Source of the DNA: GN02-872 sp963518665
GTDB taxonomy: Bacteria; Patescibacteriota; Gracilibacteria; BD1-5; UBA6164
Length of the DNA: 46,897 bases
Assembly: GCA_963518665.1 (NCBI GenBank)
Contig: CAUQKR010000005.1
Coordinates: forward strand, 1 to 46,897
Direction: 5' to 3'
Position numbers and translations under genes: made by a program. Shown piece after piece: positions 37,666 to 46,897 of the stretch. Numbering within the stretch: position 1 is the stretch's first letter; each line of letters starts with the position of its first letter. The notes beneath the pieces were generated by a model. The model had not been told where the DNA came from and searched no databases. It saw nothing but the letters and a program-made list of their open reading frames with translations.

Positions 37666-38478
37666 ATGAAAAATCAAAGAAAATGATTTACTTTAGTTGA
37701 ACTTTTAGTTTCTATAACTATTTTAGCAATAGTTTCTGTTGTAGCTTACCAAAGCTTCGGTTGAGTTACTAGTAAAGCTCAAAATGCTAGAAAAACTCAA
37801 GATATTTCTACCATAGAAACTTCTCTAAATACTATTTTTGCTGAAAAAAATTATTATCCAGAAGTTTGAGTTTATGATGCGAATAAAAATGCTTTTGGTT
37901 ATAATTCTGCAGCAGAAGCTCAAATATCAAATTCTTTTAAAGTAGATTTAGAATGAGTTGAAGCAAAAAATGTTACAGAAATAAAATGAGGTTGAAAAGT
38001 TAAGGGATTATGAGAATATGCATCTAGACAAATCTGAGCTAAATGAACTATTTCTCAATCAAGTTTAGGAAAAGAATATCTTACAAAAGATTTATATGAT
38101 ATAGAAATTGGAGATACTCCTATCAAATCTGGAGGAAAAATGATAGATAAATGAATAGGTAGATATGTTTATGCTGTTTATAACAGAGGACTAGATAATT
38201 GAGATTGGTCTTCAAATATGACTTGAACTGCTTATAATATAGCTGTTTCTTATAAACAAGATAATTCAGAAGATTATTATTCAAAAATAACTTGAACTTA
38301 TACAAAATCTATTTGTAATAAAGAAACAAACTGTCCAGAAACACTTATCTGATCTGGTGAAAATACATTAATAGATTGACAAATATTATGAAAAGATAAA
38401 GCTGGAAAAGATGTAAGTATGAGTTCAAATAATCCTAACCAAGGTATTCCATACCCAGTAAAAAATTTTTGAAAATAA
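37666..38478 (+). CDS. Type IV pilin-like protein
   Basis: The 270-residue protein has a short prepilin leader MKNQRKG|FTLVELLVSITILAIVSVV, with cleavage after the glycine, which is TGA. The +1 Phe and +5 Glu are as in type IV pilins and pseudopilins. The rest is a globular domain with many glycines (TGA) and no obvious pilin subfamily; a Cys pair lies near residues 222 and 227 (ICNKETNC). It is probably assembled by a type IV pilus machine whose genes are outside this window. It is larger than typical major pilins (about 150-170 residues), so it may be a minor pilin. It is monocistronic, with a strong terminator. Confidence 0.88.
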
Positions 38479-38505
38479 AAAAGAACTTTTAAAAAGTTCT
38501 TTTTT
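38478..38505. terminator. Bidirectional terminator
   Basis: A 13-bp stem AAAAAGAACTTTT / AAAAGTTCTTTTT with a T run, between convergent pilin and methyltransferase genes. Confidence 0.75.
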
Positions 38506-39217
38506 ATTTTTTAAAAATTGAAATAAAATTTCTTTTGTTATCAAAAAGTCTGTTTTCTATTATTTGAAAATCATTTTTTTTGAATAAAAATTCTAATTCT
38601 TCCAAAGTGAAACAATGATAATAACGATAAAATTCTCAAAATTTTATAGAAAAATCTTTACTTTTAAATTTTTTTTCTTTTTGTTTTTCTTCAAAATCTT
38701 CTATATTTTCAAAATCTTCTTTTGTAAAATTTATCTCAGAAGAAGAATACTTTTCTTTATTTATCTCACTATCTAAAGCCCAATTTGTCATAAAAACAAT
38801 AGATTTTTCTCAGAGTAAATTTTTTAATTTTTCTAAAGTTTCTATTCTTTCTCTCAAAAATTTTTTATGATGAAAAGAAGCTATAAAAAATACAAAATCA
38901 AATTTTTGTGGTTCTAGTTTTTGAAGTTCTTGCATATCAAGAACTTCAAAATTTTGCTTTGGAAAATTTTTCTTTGCTTGCATAATCATCTCTGGAGATA
39001 AATCAACTCAAAGATATTCAATCTCAAATTTTTCTGAAATATGTTCCAAAAGTCTAGCACTTCAGCACCCCACATCCAAAACTGAAACTTTTTTATTTTC
39101 TGTAAAATATTTTTCTAAAAAATAATCTATTTCTTCCCATTTCATATTTTTTCTAGAATTTGAAAATTTTTTTGCTATATTATCATAATTTTTTATAAAA
39201 TTTTTTTGTTCTTGCAT
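38504..39217 (-). CDS. Class I SAM-dependent methyltransferase
   Basis: The 237-residue protein has methyltransferase motif I VSVLDVGCGSARLLEH near residue 45, then YLGVDLSPEMI and FDFVFFIASFHH. The N-terminus KNYDNIAKKFSNSRKNMKWE recalls Trm9/ALKBH8-like tRNA-modification methyltransferases, in which DxGCGxG and a Y-x-x-x-F-x-x-S/T-R start are typical, so a tRNA U34 substrate is possible. A lysine/glutamate-rich insertion follows residue 155. It starts 9 nt after argS and is probably in the same operon, which fits an RNA substrate, but this is weak evidence. Confidence 0.75.
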
Positions 39218-39226
39218 ATCTAAAAA

Positions 39227-40981
39227 TTACATTTCTTCAGGCATATCAATAGCCAAAATATCAAAACAATCTTTTAAAACTTTGCTAAAAAAATCTACAA
39301 GCATAAGTCTCAAATTTCTTTTTTCTGCATCAGTTTCAGATAAAATATTTACATTATTATAAAGACTACTAAAAGCTTTTGTAAGCTCAAAAATATAGTT
39401 ACACAAAATATGAGGCATATTTTTTAAGGCTGTTTCAATTAAAATATTTTTATAATTTAAAAGAAGTTTTACCAAAGCTGTTTCTTCATCAAACTCAAAA
39501 TTTCAAATTTTTTCAAAATCTATTTTTTCAGTATTTTTTTGTAAAATTTTTCTAGCTCTTACATAAGAGTATTGAATATAAGGGCCACTATTTCCCTCAA
39601 AACTCATAAATTCATCCCAATCAAAAACTACATTATTTTCTCTAGATTTTTTTAAGTAACCGTATTTTATAGCTCAAACTCAAATTATTTTCGATAAATT
39701 TTCTAGTTCTGTTTCTGAAAAATCTTGTCTTTTTGTCAAAATAATATTTTTTGCTCTAGTTTTTGCTTCCTCAATCAAAGAATCAAGTTTTATAATTCTT
39801 CATTTTCTTGTACTTAAAGCTCATTCTTTTAGAGAAATAAATCAATTTGGAGCATGAATAAGCTCTGTTTTTTGAAGCCAAGAAGCATTTTTAGCTATTT
39901 CAAAAGCTTGTTTAAAGTGAAGTTCTTGTCTCACATCAACAAAATAAATAATTTTTTCTGGAGACCAATTTTGGATTCTATATTTTATTGCAGCCAAATC
40001 TGAAGCTAAATATCATTTTGTAGAATCTCTTTTTTGTAAAATACAGCTTGGAAGTTTTGTAGATTCTTCAAAAACCACTCAAATCGAATTATCTTCATTT
40101 TTTGTAGCAACTTTTTTTTCTACAAGTTCTGAAACAATATCACTCATAGAATAAGTCAAATCAGGATAATTTTCAAATTTTGGTAAATTTAAACCTTCAT
40201 AAAAACTTTCTCAAATATTAAAGTCTGGTTCAACATTTAAATTTTTTAATTGTTTTCTAAGTTCTAAAATAGAATAATTTGTAAATTTTTGCCAAAGTTT
40301 AATTGATTCTTCATCTCAAGAAGAAAGTTTTTTAAACTCATTTCTTGTTTGTTCTTCAAGTTCACTATTTTCTCACTGCTTCTCTATTTCTTCAGTGATT
40401 TTGATATAAAGTTCAAGTAAATGATCGATTGGATTTTTTTCTAGTTTTTCTTCATCTCACCAATGTTTAAAAGCTGTTATCAATTTACCAAAAATTATTC
40501 ACCAGTCTCAAATATGAGAATCTGAAACAACTTCATAACCAAGTTTTTTATAAACTCAAATCATTGCTTGACCAATATTTGGAGTACACATATGACCTAT
40601 ATGTAGAGGTTTTCAGACATTTGGTCAAATATAATCTACAAAAATAAGTTTCCCTTCTCCATCAGAAAAATTGTGTTTTTCTGAAAAACCTTTATAAGAA
40701 TCTAAAAAATTTTTTGTAAAAATATTTTTATTTAGTTTTATGTTTATATAAGGTCAAGCTTGGTTTACTTCGGATACTTCATCATATTTTTTCAATTCTT
40801 CTATAATTTCAGATCAAATCATAACTGGGCTTTTTTTCAATTCTTTTGCAAGCAAAAAAGGTCAAAAAGCAAAATCTCAAAGATCTTTTTTAGGTGGATT
40901 TTCTAAATTTATTTCTGAATTTTCTATTTTATACAAATCAAAAATAATTTTTTTGAGTAATTTTTCTAATTTTGTTTTCAT
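39227..40981 (-). CDS. argS: Arginyl-tRNA synthetase
   Basis: The 584-residue class I synthetase charges tRNA-Arg. It has an N-terminal Add-1-type domain (ENPPKKDLGDFAFGPFLLAK), the HIGH signature in GPNVGKPLHIGHM, then SDSHIGDWGIIFGKLI, the KMSKS-like loop as LSTRKGR, and a C-terminal helical anticodon domain ending at DMPEEM. GKPLHIGHM has a glycine as TGA, a strong support for the code. It is the first gene of a two-gene unit with the methyltransferase. Confidence 0.95.
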
Positions 40982-41049
40982 TATTTATATTTTGAAATAA
41001 AATATTTTTTTTATTATAAATATTTTTATAAAAAAATCAATCTAAAACA

Positions 41050-41074
41050 AAAAAACACCAAAATGGTGTTTTTT
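41050..41074 (-). terminator. Terminator of the TrbL/VirB6-like gene
   Basis: An 11-bp stem AAAAAACACCA / TGGTGTTTTTT with loop AAA and T run on the minus strand. Confidence 0.75.
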
Positions 41075-41075
41075 A

Positions 41076-43205
41076 TTATTGAACTTTAGATCAAAGGCCA
41101 GATAAAACTTTACTTATAGTATTTTGTCTATCTTGTGCACTCATGTTTGCAAGCTCTTGATTTAACCAATTTGTTAAATCATTTTTATTTACTTTTTGAG
41201 AATTAGTATTTTTCATTGCTTGTTCTACAATTCTAGTAATAGCACTTATATCTTTAGTTCCATTTAGACTTCAAATTGTATTTATTTGTAAAACACTAGT
41301 TTGAGGTTGAGCTGCTGGATTTGGTGCTGGTGTTGAAACAGACATTCAAGAATTTATTTTAGTTCTTATATTATCAATATTTTCTAACCCGACATCATAT
41401 CAACTTGCTTTTCCTTTAAATGCTTTATTCATTTCTGCAAGAGTTTTATTTAATTGTTCTGCATTTCACATTTCAAGTTTTACATTCGTGTTTTTAGCCA
41501 TATTTTCCATTGCATCTTTAAATCAAGCATCATTTTGTAATTTATTAAAGCCTCTTCAACCAGCTTTTTCTAATAATTCCTTATATTTAGCATATTCCCA
41601 ATCTTTACCTTTACCAGCAACATCTTTCAATTCATTAGCTAAATCTTGGAAATCAGATTTATCAATTCACATAAAACTTCTAGCTTTATCACTTTGTTGT
41701 GAAGCTTCATTAGCTAAATGACCTTGTAAAATACCAGGAATTTGTTCCAGACTTTTAAAACTTTGTCATCCAGGTATAATTGGAGCATATTGAGGTAAAC
41801 TAGCAACTGTACTTCAGATTCCATCACCAAATTTGATAATTGGTTCTACAATACCTTTTGTAATTTCATCAGATTTCAAAGCTGCTGTTACTACTCACCA
41901 AAGTACAACTATTCACAAAACTTTTAAAATCAAGTTTCAAACTACTCATAGAGCTCAATCAGCTGCAGCAAAAAATTCACTTTGAGCTGGGAAAGATCAA
42001 ACTATTTCTAGATTAAATCAATTTCATATTTCAATTTTATTTTTATCTACTTTTAGAGTATTTTGGGTATTTCAAGCTGTATTATTATTTGATCAGTTTA
42101 TAACCATTCCATGAGAAACTGTATATATAAATAATAATCAGAAACTTAAAGCAAGCATGGTATAAACTGGAACCATTGCTAAACCAATAAATGATTTTAA
42201 ATTAAATTTTTTGAAAAAATCATCATTTAATTTTCATTTGAAAAAATGTAATAATCAAAATAATGGAGATAGCATCATAAAAATCCATAACCGAATTCAT
42301 CTCATCATAAGAGTAAGTCCTAGAGCTACCATCAAAATACCATAAACAAGAACAAAAAGTATATCAAAAATAAATTTTACTATTATATCTCAAGTATTTG
42401 AATATTGGTTTACATCTGCTTTACCTATTTTATCAAGAGCATCTATTCAAACTATTTTATGTGTATAAATAGAAACTACTCAAAAAATACTATCTGAAGA
42501 ATTTGGTGATTTAAAAATTTCTTTTAATTCTTTTAATCATAAATCTTTATTACATTCAAAAATATTATTTGAACTAGAAGCAGAGTTTGTTCATGTCGTT
42601 TTTGTAAGAGCTGAAAAATCTATTTTACAATTTGTAGGAATTGCTATCTTTTCAACTCATTGTTTATAATCTGAAAAAGTATCGAAAGGAAGATTCAATG
42701 ATGCAATAGTCAAAACTGAAGACATTGCAACCAAAAATTGAACTATAAACCAAGAAAAAGGAACAATCAAAATTCAAACTATAAATCTAGGAAGAGCTTG
42801 TTTTACCTCCCAATCTCATCACTTTCATAAGATATTCATAAAAGCAATAAAAATCAATATAAAAGCAAATATTAAATAAACTACATTTGAAATCAAAATC
42901 CAGATTTCTTTTATTTTTCCAGTCATACCAAAAAGACTACCACTTGTCCATTCTGGAGATAAAAAAACTGTAGTTAGATAAGTCATAAGCCCCAAAATCA
43001 TTCACAGAGCTGTAGCAAAATATTGTGAAAATTCAATAATTGTAGATTTCATATCTTTTGCTGCTGAAGTAGCTGCTGCTGTTGCATTATTTCCAGTATC
43101 TGCAAAAGTAAAATCTGATAACAAAAAATAAGCTCACAAAAAGATTGCTATTTTTAGCAAGTTTTCTTTATTTGCAATAATTTTATTTTTAATTGTTGTA
43201 AACAT
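41076..43205 (-). CDS. Large polytopic membrane protein, TrbL/VirB6-like, with long helical C-terminus
   Basis: The 709-residue protein starts with a signal-anchor (LLKIAIFLGAYFLLSDFTFA), then has about seven or eight membrane helices to residue ~500, with hallmarks of TrbL/VirB6-type proteins: FSQYFATALGMILGLMTYLT, LISNVVYLIFAFILIFIAFM and MMRGIRLWIFMMLSPLFGLL. Residues about 510-709 are soluble, helical, rich in Lys, Asn and Gln. VirB6-like proteins form the inner-membrane channel of type IV secretion, but no other secretion gene is nearby; similar stand-alone proteins are found in candidate-phyla genomes. It might act in DNA uptake or protein export at the cell contact site; that is inference. 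The loops contain two cysteines (NCKIDFS and FECNKD). Confidence 0.55.
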
Positions 43206-43301
43206 AATTTTAAAATTTTATTTTTAATTTTTTTGTTTTTAAATTCATTTACAATATGTTAACACAATTTTTTTTTATTTGCAAAAATTTAAATAAAAAA
43301 T

Positions 43302-43338
43302 AAAAATCTTTTCAAAAAGAAAAGATTTTTATTTTTTT
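43302..43338 (-). terminator. Terminator of gatB
   Basis: A 12-bp stem AAAAATCTTTTC / GAAAAGATTTTT with loop AAAAA just after the gatB stop codon. The rest of 43206-43336 is AT-rich, with no further gene. Confidence 0.7.
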
Positions 43339-44773
43339 AACCAAGTTTATTTTTAAACATTTCTGTAAAAATTTTTGGATTTCATTGTCATTTTGATAGT
43401 TTCATAGCTTGCCCAACAAAGAATCAAAAAATTCTTTCATTTCCAGCTTTATAATCTTCTACTTGTTTTGCAGAAATAGAAATAACTTCATCAACTATTT
43501 TTTCTAAAGCTTCTAAATCATTTTTTTGTCTCAAATTATTTTCATCAACTATAACATCAGCTTCACCTCCATTTGTAAATAATTCTTCAATAACTTGTTT
43601 AGAATTTGTAGAAGAAAGCTCATCTGAGTTTACTAGTTCTATAACTCTTGCCAATTGTTTTATATCAAATTTTAAATCAGAAATTTTCTTGATATCTTCT
43701 GATTCATTCATCATAGCAAGTAAAATAGTTGTGATATAAGAACAAGATTTTTTACTATCTTTTGTAAGATTATTTAATTTATCAAAATAATCTGAAAGTT
43801 CTTTATCTGAAGTCAAAATTCTTGCATCATCTTCAGAAAGTTTATATTCTTCTAGATATCTGATTCTTTTTTCAATTGGAAGTTCTGGAATTTGTTTTTT
43901 TGCTTCTTCTATAAAATCTGCAGAAAGTTTCACTGGAAGTAAATCTGGTTCTGGAAAATATCTATAATCCATAGCATCTTCTTTTGATCTTTGAGAAGTA
44001 GAAGTTCCTGTATCATCATTCCATCATCTTGTTTCTTGCTCTACTATTCCACCTTCTTCAACTATTCTTTTTTGTCTTTTTATTTCGTGTTCGATTGCTC
44101 TACCGATAGCAGAAAAAGAGTTTACATTTTTTGTTTCAGTTCTATTTCAAAGTTTTTCACTTCATTCTGGAGCTATAGAGATATTCACATCACATCTCAT
44201 TTGTCATTTTTCCATATCAGCATCAGAAACACCACAAGCTCTCATAATTTTTTGAAGTTCTTTTAAAAATTCCATAACTTCATCTTTATCATGAAAAACT
44301 GGTTCAGTTACGATTTCCATAAGTGGACTTCAGGCTCTGTTATAATCACAAAGAGTTTTTCATCAAGCATGAACTAATTTTCAAGCATCATTTTCTAAAT
44401 GCATATGTTCGATTTTGAATTCTCTAACTTCTCAGTTTACAATAGTTTTTACTTTTCAATTTCAAACAATTGGTTCATACATTTGAGTGATTTGATAAGC
44501 TGTTGGATTATCTGGGTAAAAATAAGTTTTTCTATCAAATCTAGAAACTTCATTTACTTCACATCACATAGCCATACCTCAAATAAGCCCAAGTCTAACA
44601 ACTTCTTCATTTAACATAGGCAAGGCACCAGGAAATCACATACAAACATTACAAACATTTTTATTCGGTTCATCAGCTAGTTCTACAGCATTTTTACATG
44701 AACAAAACATTTTTGTTTTTGACTTGATTCTTATATGAATCTCAAGTCAAATAGTAGGAATATATTTAGTCAT
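43337..44773 (-). CDS. gatB: Aspartyl/glutamyl-tRNA amidotransferase subunit B
   Basis: The 478-residue protein starts MTKYIPTIGLEIHIRIKSKT, with the GatB signature GLEIH (glycine as TGA). It retains the zinc-ligand cysteines (MFCSCKNA, NVCNVCMG), the kinase-like core SRFDRKTYFYPDNPTAYQIT and LMEIVTEPVF, MDYRYFPEPDL, and the YqeY-like C-terminal domain. GatCAB converts Glu-tRNA-Gln or Asp-tRNA-Asn to the amide form. gatA and gatC are not beside it, so the subunits are unlinked. The gene is a single unit. It implies that direct charging of Gln or Asn tRNAs is absent or incomplete. Confidence 0.95.
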
Positions 44774-44889
44774 AATACAAATTCATTAAATATTTTTTAT
44801 TTTGTATAGTTATATATAAAAATTAAAAAATTTCAAGTTATTTTTATATAAAAGTTTTGATTTTTTATTTTTATTTAGTAAAATATATA

Positions 44890-44913
44890 TGCTAATAAAA
44901 AAAAATTTTAGCA
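44890..44913. promoter_or_regulatory. Inverted repeat between gatB and the hibernation factor
   Basis: TGCTAA (44890-44895) and TTAGCA (44908-44913) flank a T/A-rich loop, 26 bp before the start codon at 44939. It may be an operator or a leader hairpin for the downstream gene. Confidence 0.3.
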
Positions 44914-44938
44914 ATTTTATAATATAATTTTTGAAATT

Positions 44939-45241
44939 ATGGATATAAAAGTTTTGATTCGTGTTAACTCTCCAGAAACAAAAGAAGCAACTGAGAGATT
45001 GGTTAAACAAAATCTAGAAAATAAACTAGATAACTATTTAAAAAAATTTACTTCAAAAGAAGAAGCTGATGGTACAATTGAAGTAAAAGTAGAAAAAAAT
45101 AAAAAAGAAAATTTTAATTGAACAATTCATGCAAGTCTAGACTGACAAACTTTTAGATACTCTAGAGATGACTACAAAAATCTAGATGATTTGATAAATC
45201 ACCTATTTGACCACTTCAAAGAAGAATTAAGTAGCTTATAA
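44939..45241 (+). CDS. hpf: Ribosome hibernation-promoting factor (HPF/RaiA family)
   Basis: The 100-residue protein has the short HPF beta-alpha-beta-beta-beta-alpha fold pattern: first strand MDIKVLIRVN, a helix ETKEATERLVKQNLENKLDN, strands IEVKVEKNK, TIHASLDGQTFRY, and a last helix DDYKNLDDLINHLFDHFKE. HPF and RaiA bind the 30S subunit, block the decoding centre and stabilise idle ribosomes. The usual HGK-type start of longer members is absent; the size fits the short type without the dimerisation domain. It fits with Rel-mediated starvation control in this window. The family call rests on pattern and length. Confidence 0.65.
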
Positions 45242-45246
45242 TAAAT

Positions 45247-45284
45247 AAAAAAATACTTTCAAAATTGAAAGTATTTTTTTATAA
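45247..45284. terminator. Bidirectional terminator
   Basis: A 16-bp stem AAAAAAATACTTTCAA / TTGAAAGTATTTTTTT with a T run, between convergent hpf and hemW-like genes. Confidence 0.85.
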
Positions 45285-46403
45285 AATTTCAGATAAAATA
45301 AAATCTAGATAAACTGTTGCCTTTTCTGCTAAAACTATTTTTTCTTCTTTTCCCTCTAAAAAATTTTCTTTTAAAAAATAATTTATTTTCTCCATATTTA
45401 ATTTTTGTAAATCTTCTTTCTCTATTCAAGAAGTTCTAAGAGCAAATATTATTTTTTCTATAAATTTTTCTTTTTCTCAGATTATTTCTATAAAAATATT
45501 TTTTCAAGCATAATAATCTAAAAAATTTTCAGAATTTGCCTTTCTTTTATTTTTAAAAAAACTATGAGCTCCAAGTCAAAAAGCTAGATTTTCTTTATGT
45601 TTCCAATAACCTTGATTATGTTTACACTCAAAACCTTTTTTTGCAAAATTTGAAATCTCATAACGAAAAAATCATTTTTCTAGTAAAAAATTCTTTATTT
45701 CTAGATATTCAGCTAAAAAATCTTCTTCTTTTATAGAATTTGCTTTCCAAGAGTTTGGATAAACTATTTCATCAAACTTTGACTCTTTTTCTTCTGGAAC
45801 ATCATAATATTCCTCCAGCATATAAACTGAAATATGTTTTATAAAATCATATTTTTCTAGCAAAAATTTTATATCTTTTTTCAATTCTCATTTTTTTACA
45901 AAAGGAAGTCCGATTATAAAATCTATAGAAATATTTTTATCAAAAAATAAAGATTCTTTTACATTTTCCAAAGCTTCAAAAATATCTCATTTTTGAGCTC
46001 TTTTTATTTCTGTGAGAGTTTGTTCGTTTAGAGTCTGAACTCAAATACTAAGTCTTGTAACTCCAAATTTTTGCCAAATTTCTAGATTTTCTTTTGTAAC
46101 AAGCTCAGGAGTTGATTCTATATTTATTTCTATATCTTTTTTGAAAATAAATTTTTTCTGCAGAGAACTAAAAATTTTTTCAAATTGTTTTTCATTTAGA
46201 GTTGAAGGAGTTCCTCAACCAAAATAAATCGTATCAAGAAAAATCTCTTCTTTTGTGTCAAAATCAAGTATCTCTCTACACAAAAAATCTACATAATTTT
46301 GAACTTTTAGAGAATTTAGTCAAGAAAAAGAAGCAAACCTACAATACTTACATTTACTTGTACAAAAAGGAATATGTATGTATAAATTCACTTCTTTTTT
46401 CAT
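45279..46403 (-). CDS. hemW: HemW-like radical SAM protein (coproporphyrinogen III oxidase-like)
   Basis: The 374-residue protein has the radical SAM cluster CTSKCKYC near residues 14-21 within YIHIPFCTSKCKYCRFASFS, the HemN/HemW start. TIYFGGGTPSTL and LSIGVQTLNEQTLTEIKRAQ follow, typical of HemN-related proteins, then DFIIGLPF. The C-terminal HemN domain includes YEISNFAKKGFECKHNQGYW, with LGLGAHSFF-like LAFGLGAHSFF. HemW is a heme chaperone rather than a true HemN oxidase. No other heme gene is present, so a chaperone or repurposed role is likely. It follows the solute-binding protein gene with an 11-nt gap. Confidence 0.88.
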
Positions 46404-46414
46404 TTTTTTAAAAT

Positions 46415-46897
46415 TTATTTATCACATTTTTTAGAAAAATTTGTCTGAGAAAAAATTTTTCAAACCTGACAAGTCAAGATTTTTTTTGTTTTTATAAAAT
46501 CAGATGAAACAGAATCATCAGTATCCAAAACTTTTTTCAAAGCCTCATCATAAATAGTTTTTATTCATTTATCAAAACTTGTGTAAGAAAGTGAGTCATT
46601 ATAAAAACTTCAAATTTTTATATTAAAATCTGGATGAATTTTTTGATTTTGAAGATTTTCATCAAGTTCCATTTTTGCTGGTAGATAATATGGAAATGCT
46701 TCAAAATATTTTTCAAGTCATTTATTTGATGATAAATAAGCCATAAACTTATCAGCTAAATCTATTTTTTTACTATCTTTATTTATCACAAAATAATTAT
46801 AATTTACTAAAGTTGCTCCATTTTTTGCGTCACTTGGAAAAGTTGTAGCAAGCAAAAGTGAGCTTTTAAATCATTTTTTTGCTATTTCATTTATAAG
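46415..46897 (-). CDS. C-terminal part of an ABC transporter extracellular solute-binding protein (partial)
   Basis: 161 codons run from the right edge to TAA at 46415: KKGFKSSLLLATTFPSDAKN, GATLVNYNYFVINKDSKKID, LADKFMAYLSSNKGLEKYFE, AFPYYLPAKMEL. The pattern 'gg.. ..NY.YFVINKDSK..D.A..FM.YLSS...L..YF...PYYLPAK' fits the C-terminal lobe of family 1 (sugar-type) solute-binding proteins. These lipoproteins feed an ABC permease. The N-terminus and ligand are outside the window. Two cysteines near the C-terminus (LTCQVG, KKCDK) could form a disulfide. It is upstream of hemW in the same direction. Confidence 0.7.

Noticed and set aside
44399..44614. Plus-strand ORFs within the gatB region
   Set aside because: Shadows of gatB, whose motifs are clear on the other strand.

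Overview
The window reads coherently only when TGA is translated as glycine (genetic code 25). Conserved glycines are written TGA throughout: the GFTLVEL cleavage-site glycine of two pilins, the Walker A motif of HsdR, the SGSTGKPKG loop of acetyl-CoA synthetase, the HIGH region of ArgS and the GLEIH start of GatB. All complete genes end in TAA or TAG. With the extreme AT richness, this points to candidate phyla Absconditabacteria (SR1) or Gracilibacteria (BD1-5/GN02); the window alone does not decide between them. Nearly all gene leaders lack a Shine-Dalgarno sequence. Several intergenic regions carry a TTGAC(A/T) - 16 bp - TATAAT promoter, and most genes end in an AT-rich stem-loop terminator, often shared by convergent genes.

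Layout. 1-8.2 kb: start of a minus-strand gene whose first codons are an 8-copy heptanucleotide repeat, a TehB-like methyltransferase, an AI-2E-type transporter, a membrane metallophosphoesterase, an HI0933-type flavoprotein with an aldehyde dehydrogenase, a TerC-type membrane protein, and a pilin with a DUF1566-type tail interrupted by a G9 tract. 8.5-14.9 kb: a secreted surface protein, a PGRP amidase-SpoIID fusion, a membrane-anchored coiled-coil protein, a U32-like protein, and a cluster of three tiny membrane peptides that have the good ribosome-binding sites missing elsewhere. 15-19.6 kb: acetyl-CoA synthetase, RNase R and tmRNA.

19.6-27.4 kb: a type I restriction-modification island (hsdM, hsdS, a small membrane protein, hsdR) lying between two copies of a 20-bp sequence. 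The first copy covers the CCA end of tmRNA. A second, decayed hsdS behind a related leader follows the second copy. hsdS carries 12-bp in-frame repeats between its two halves.

27.5-46.9 kb: an SGNH hydrolase-lytic transglycosylase fusion, a second AI-2E-type transporter, thrS behind a candidate threonine-rich leader peptide and attenuator, a HAD-like protein, a GreA-type factor, a Rel (p)ppGpp enzyme, a second pilin, a methyltransferase with argS, a large TrbL/VirB6-like membrane protein, gatB, a hibernation factor, a HemW-like radical SAM protein and the end of an ABC solute-binding protein.

Themes: (1) surface and cell-wall functions (two pilins, a secreted adhesin-like protein, two multidomain peptidoglycan enzymes); (2) likely contingency loci (heptamer repeat, G9 tract, hsdS repeats); (3) translation and stress (tmRNA, RNase R, Rel, hibernation factor, three aminoacylation-related genes), including a candidate ribosome-mediated attenuator. 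I rate the phase-variable loci, the thrS leader, the tmRNA-linked restriction island and the small-peptide cluster as the most unusual features.
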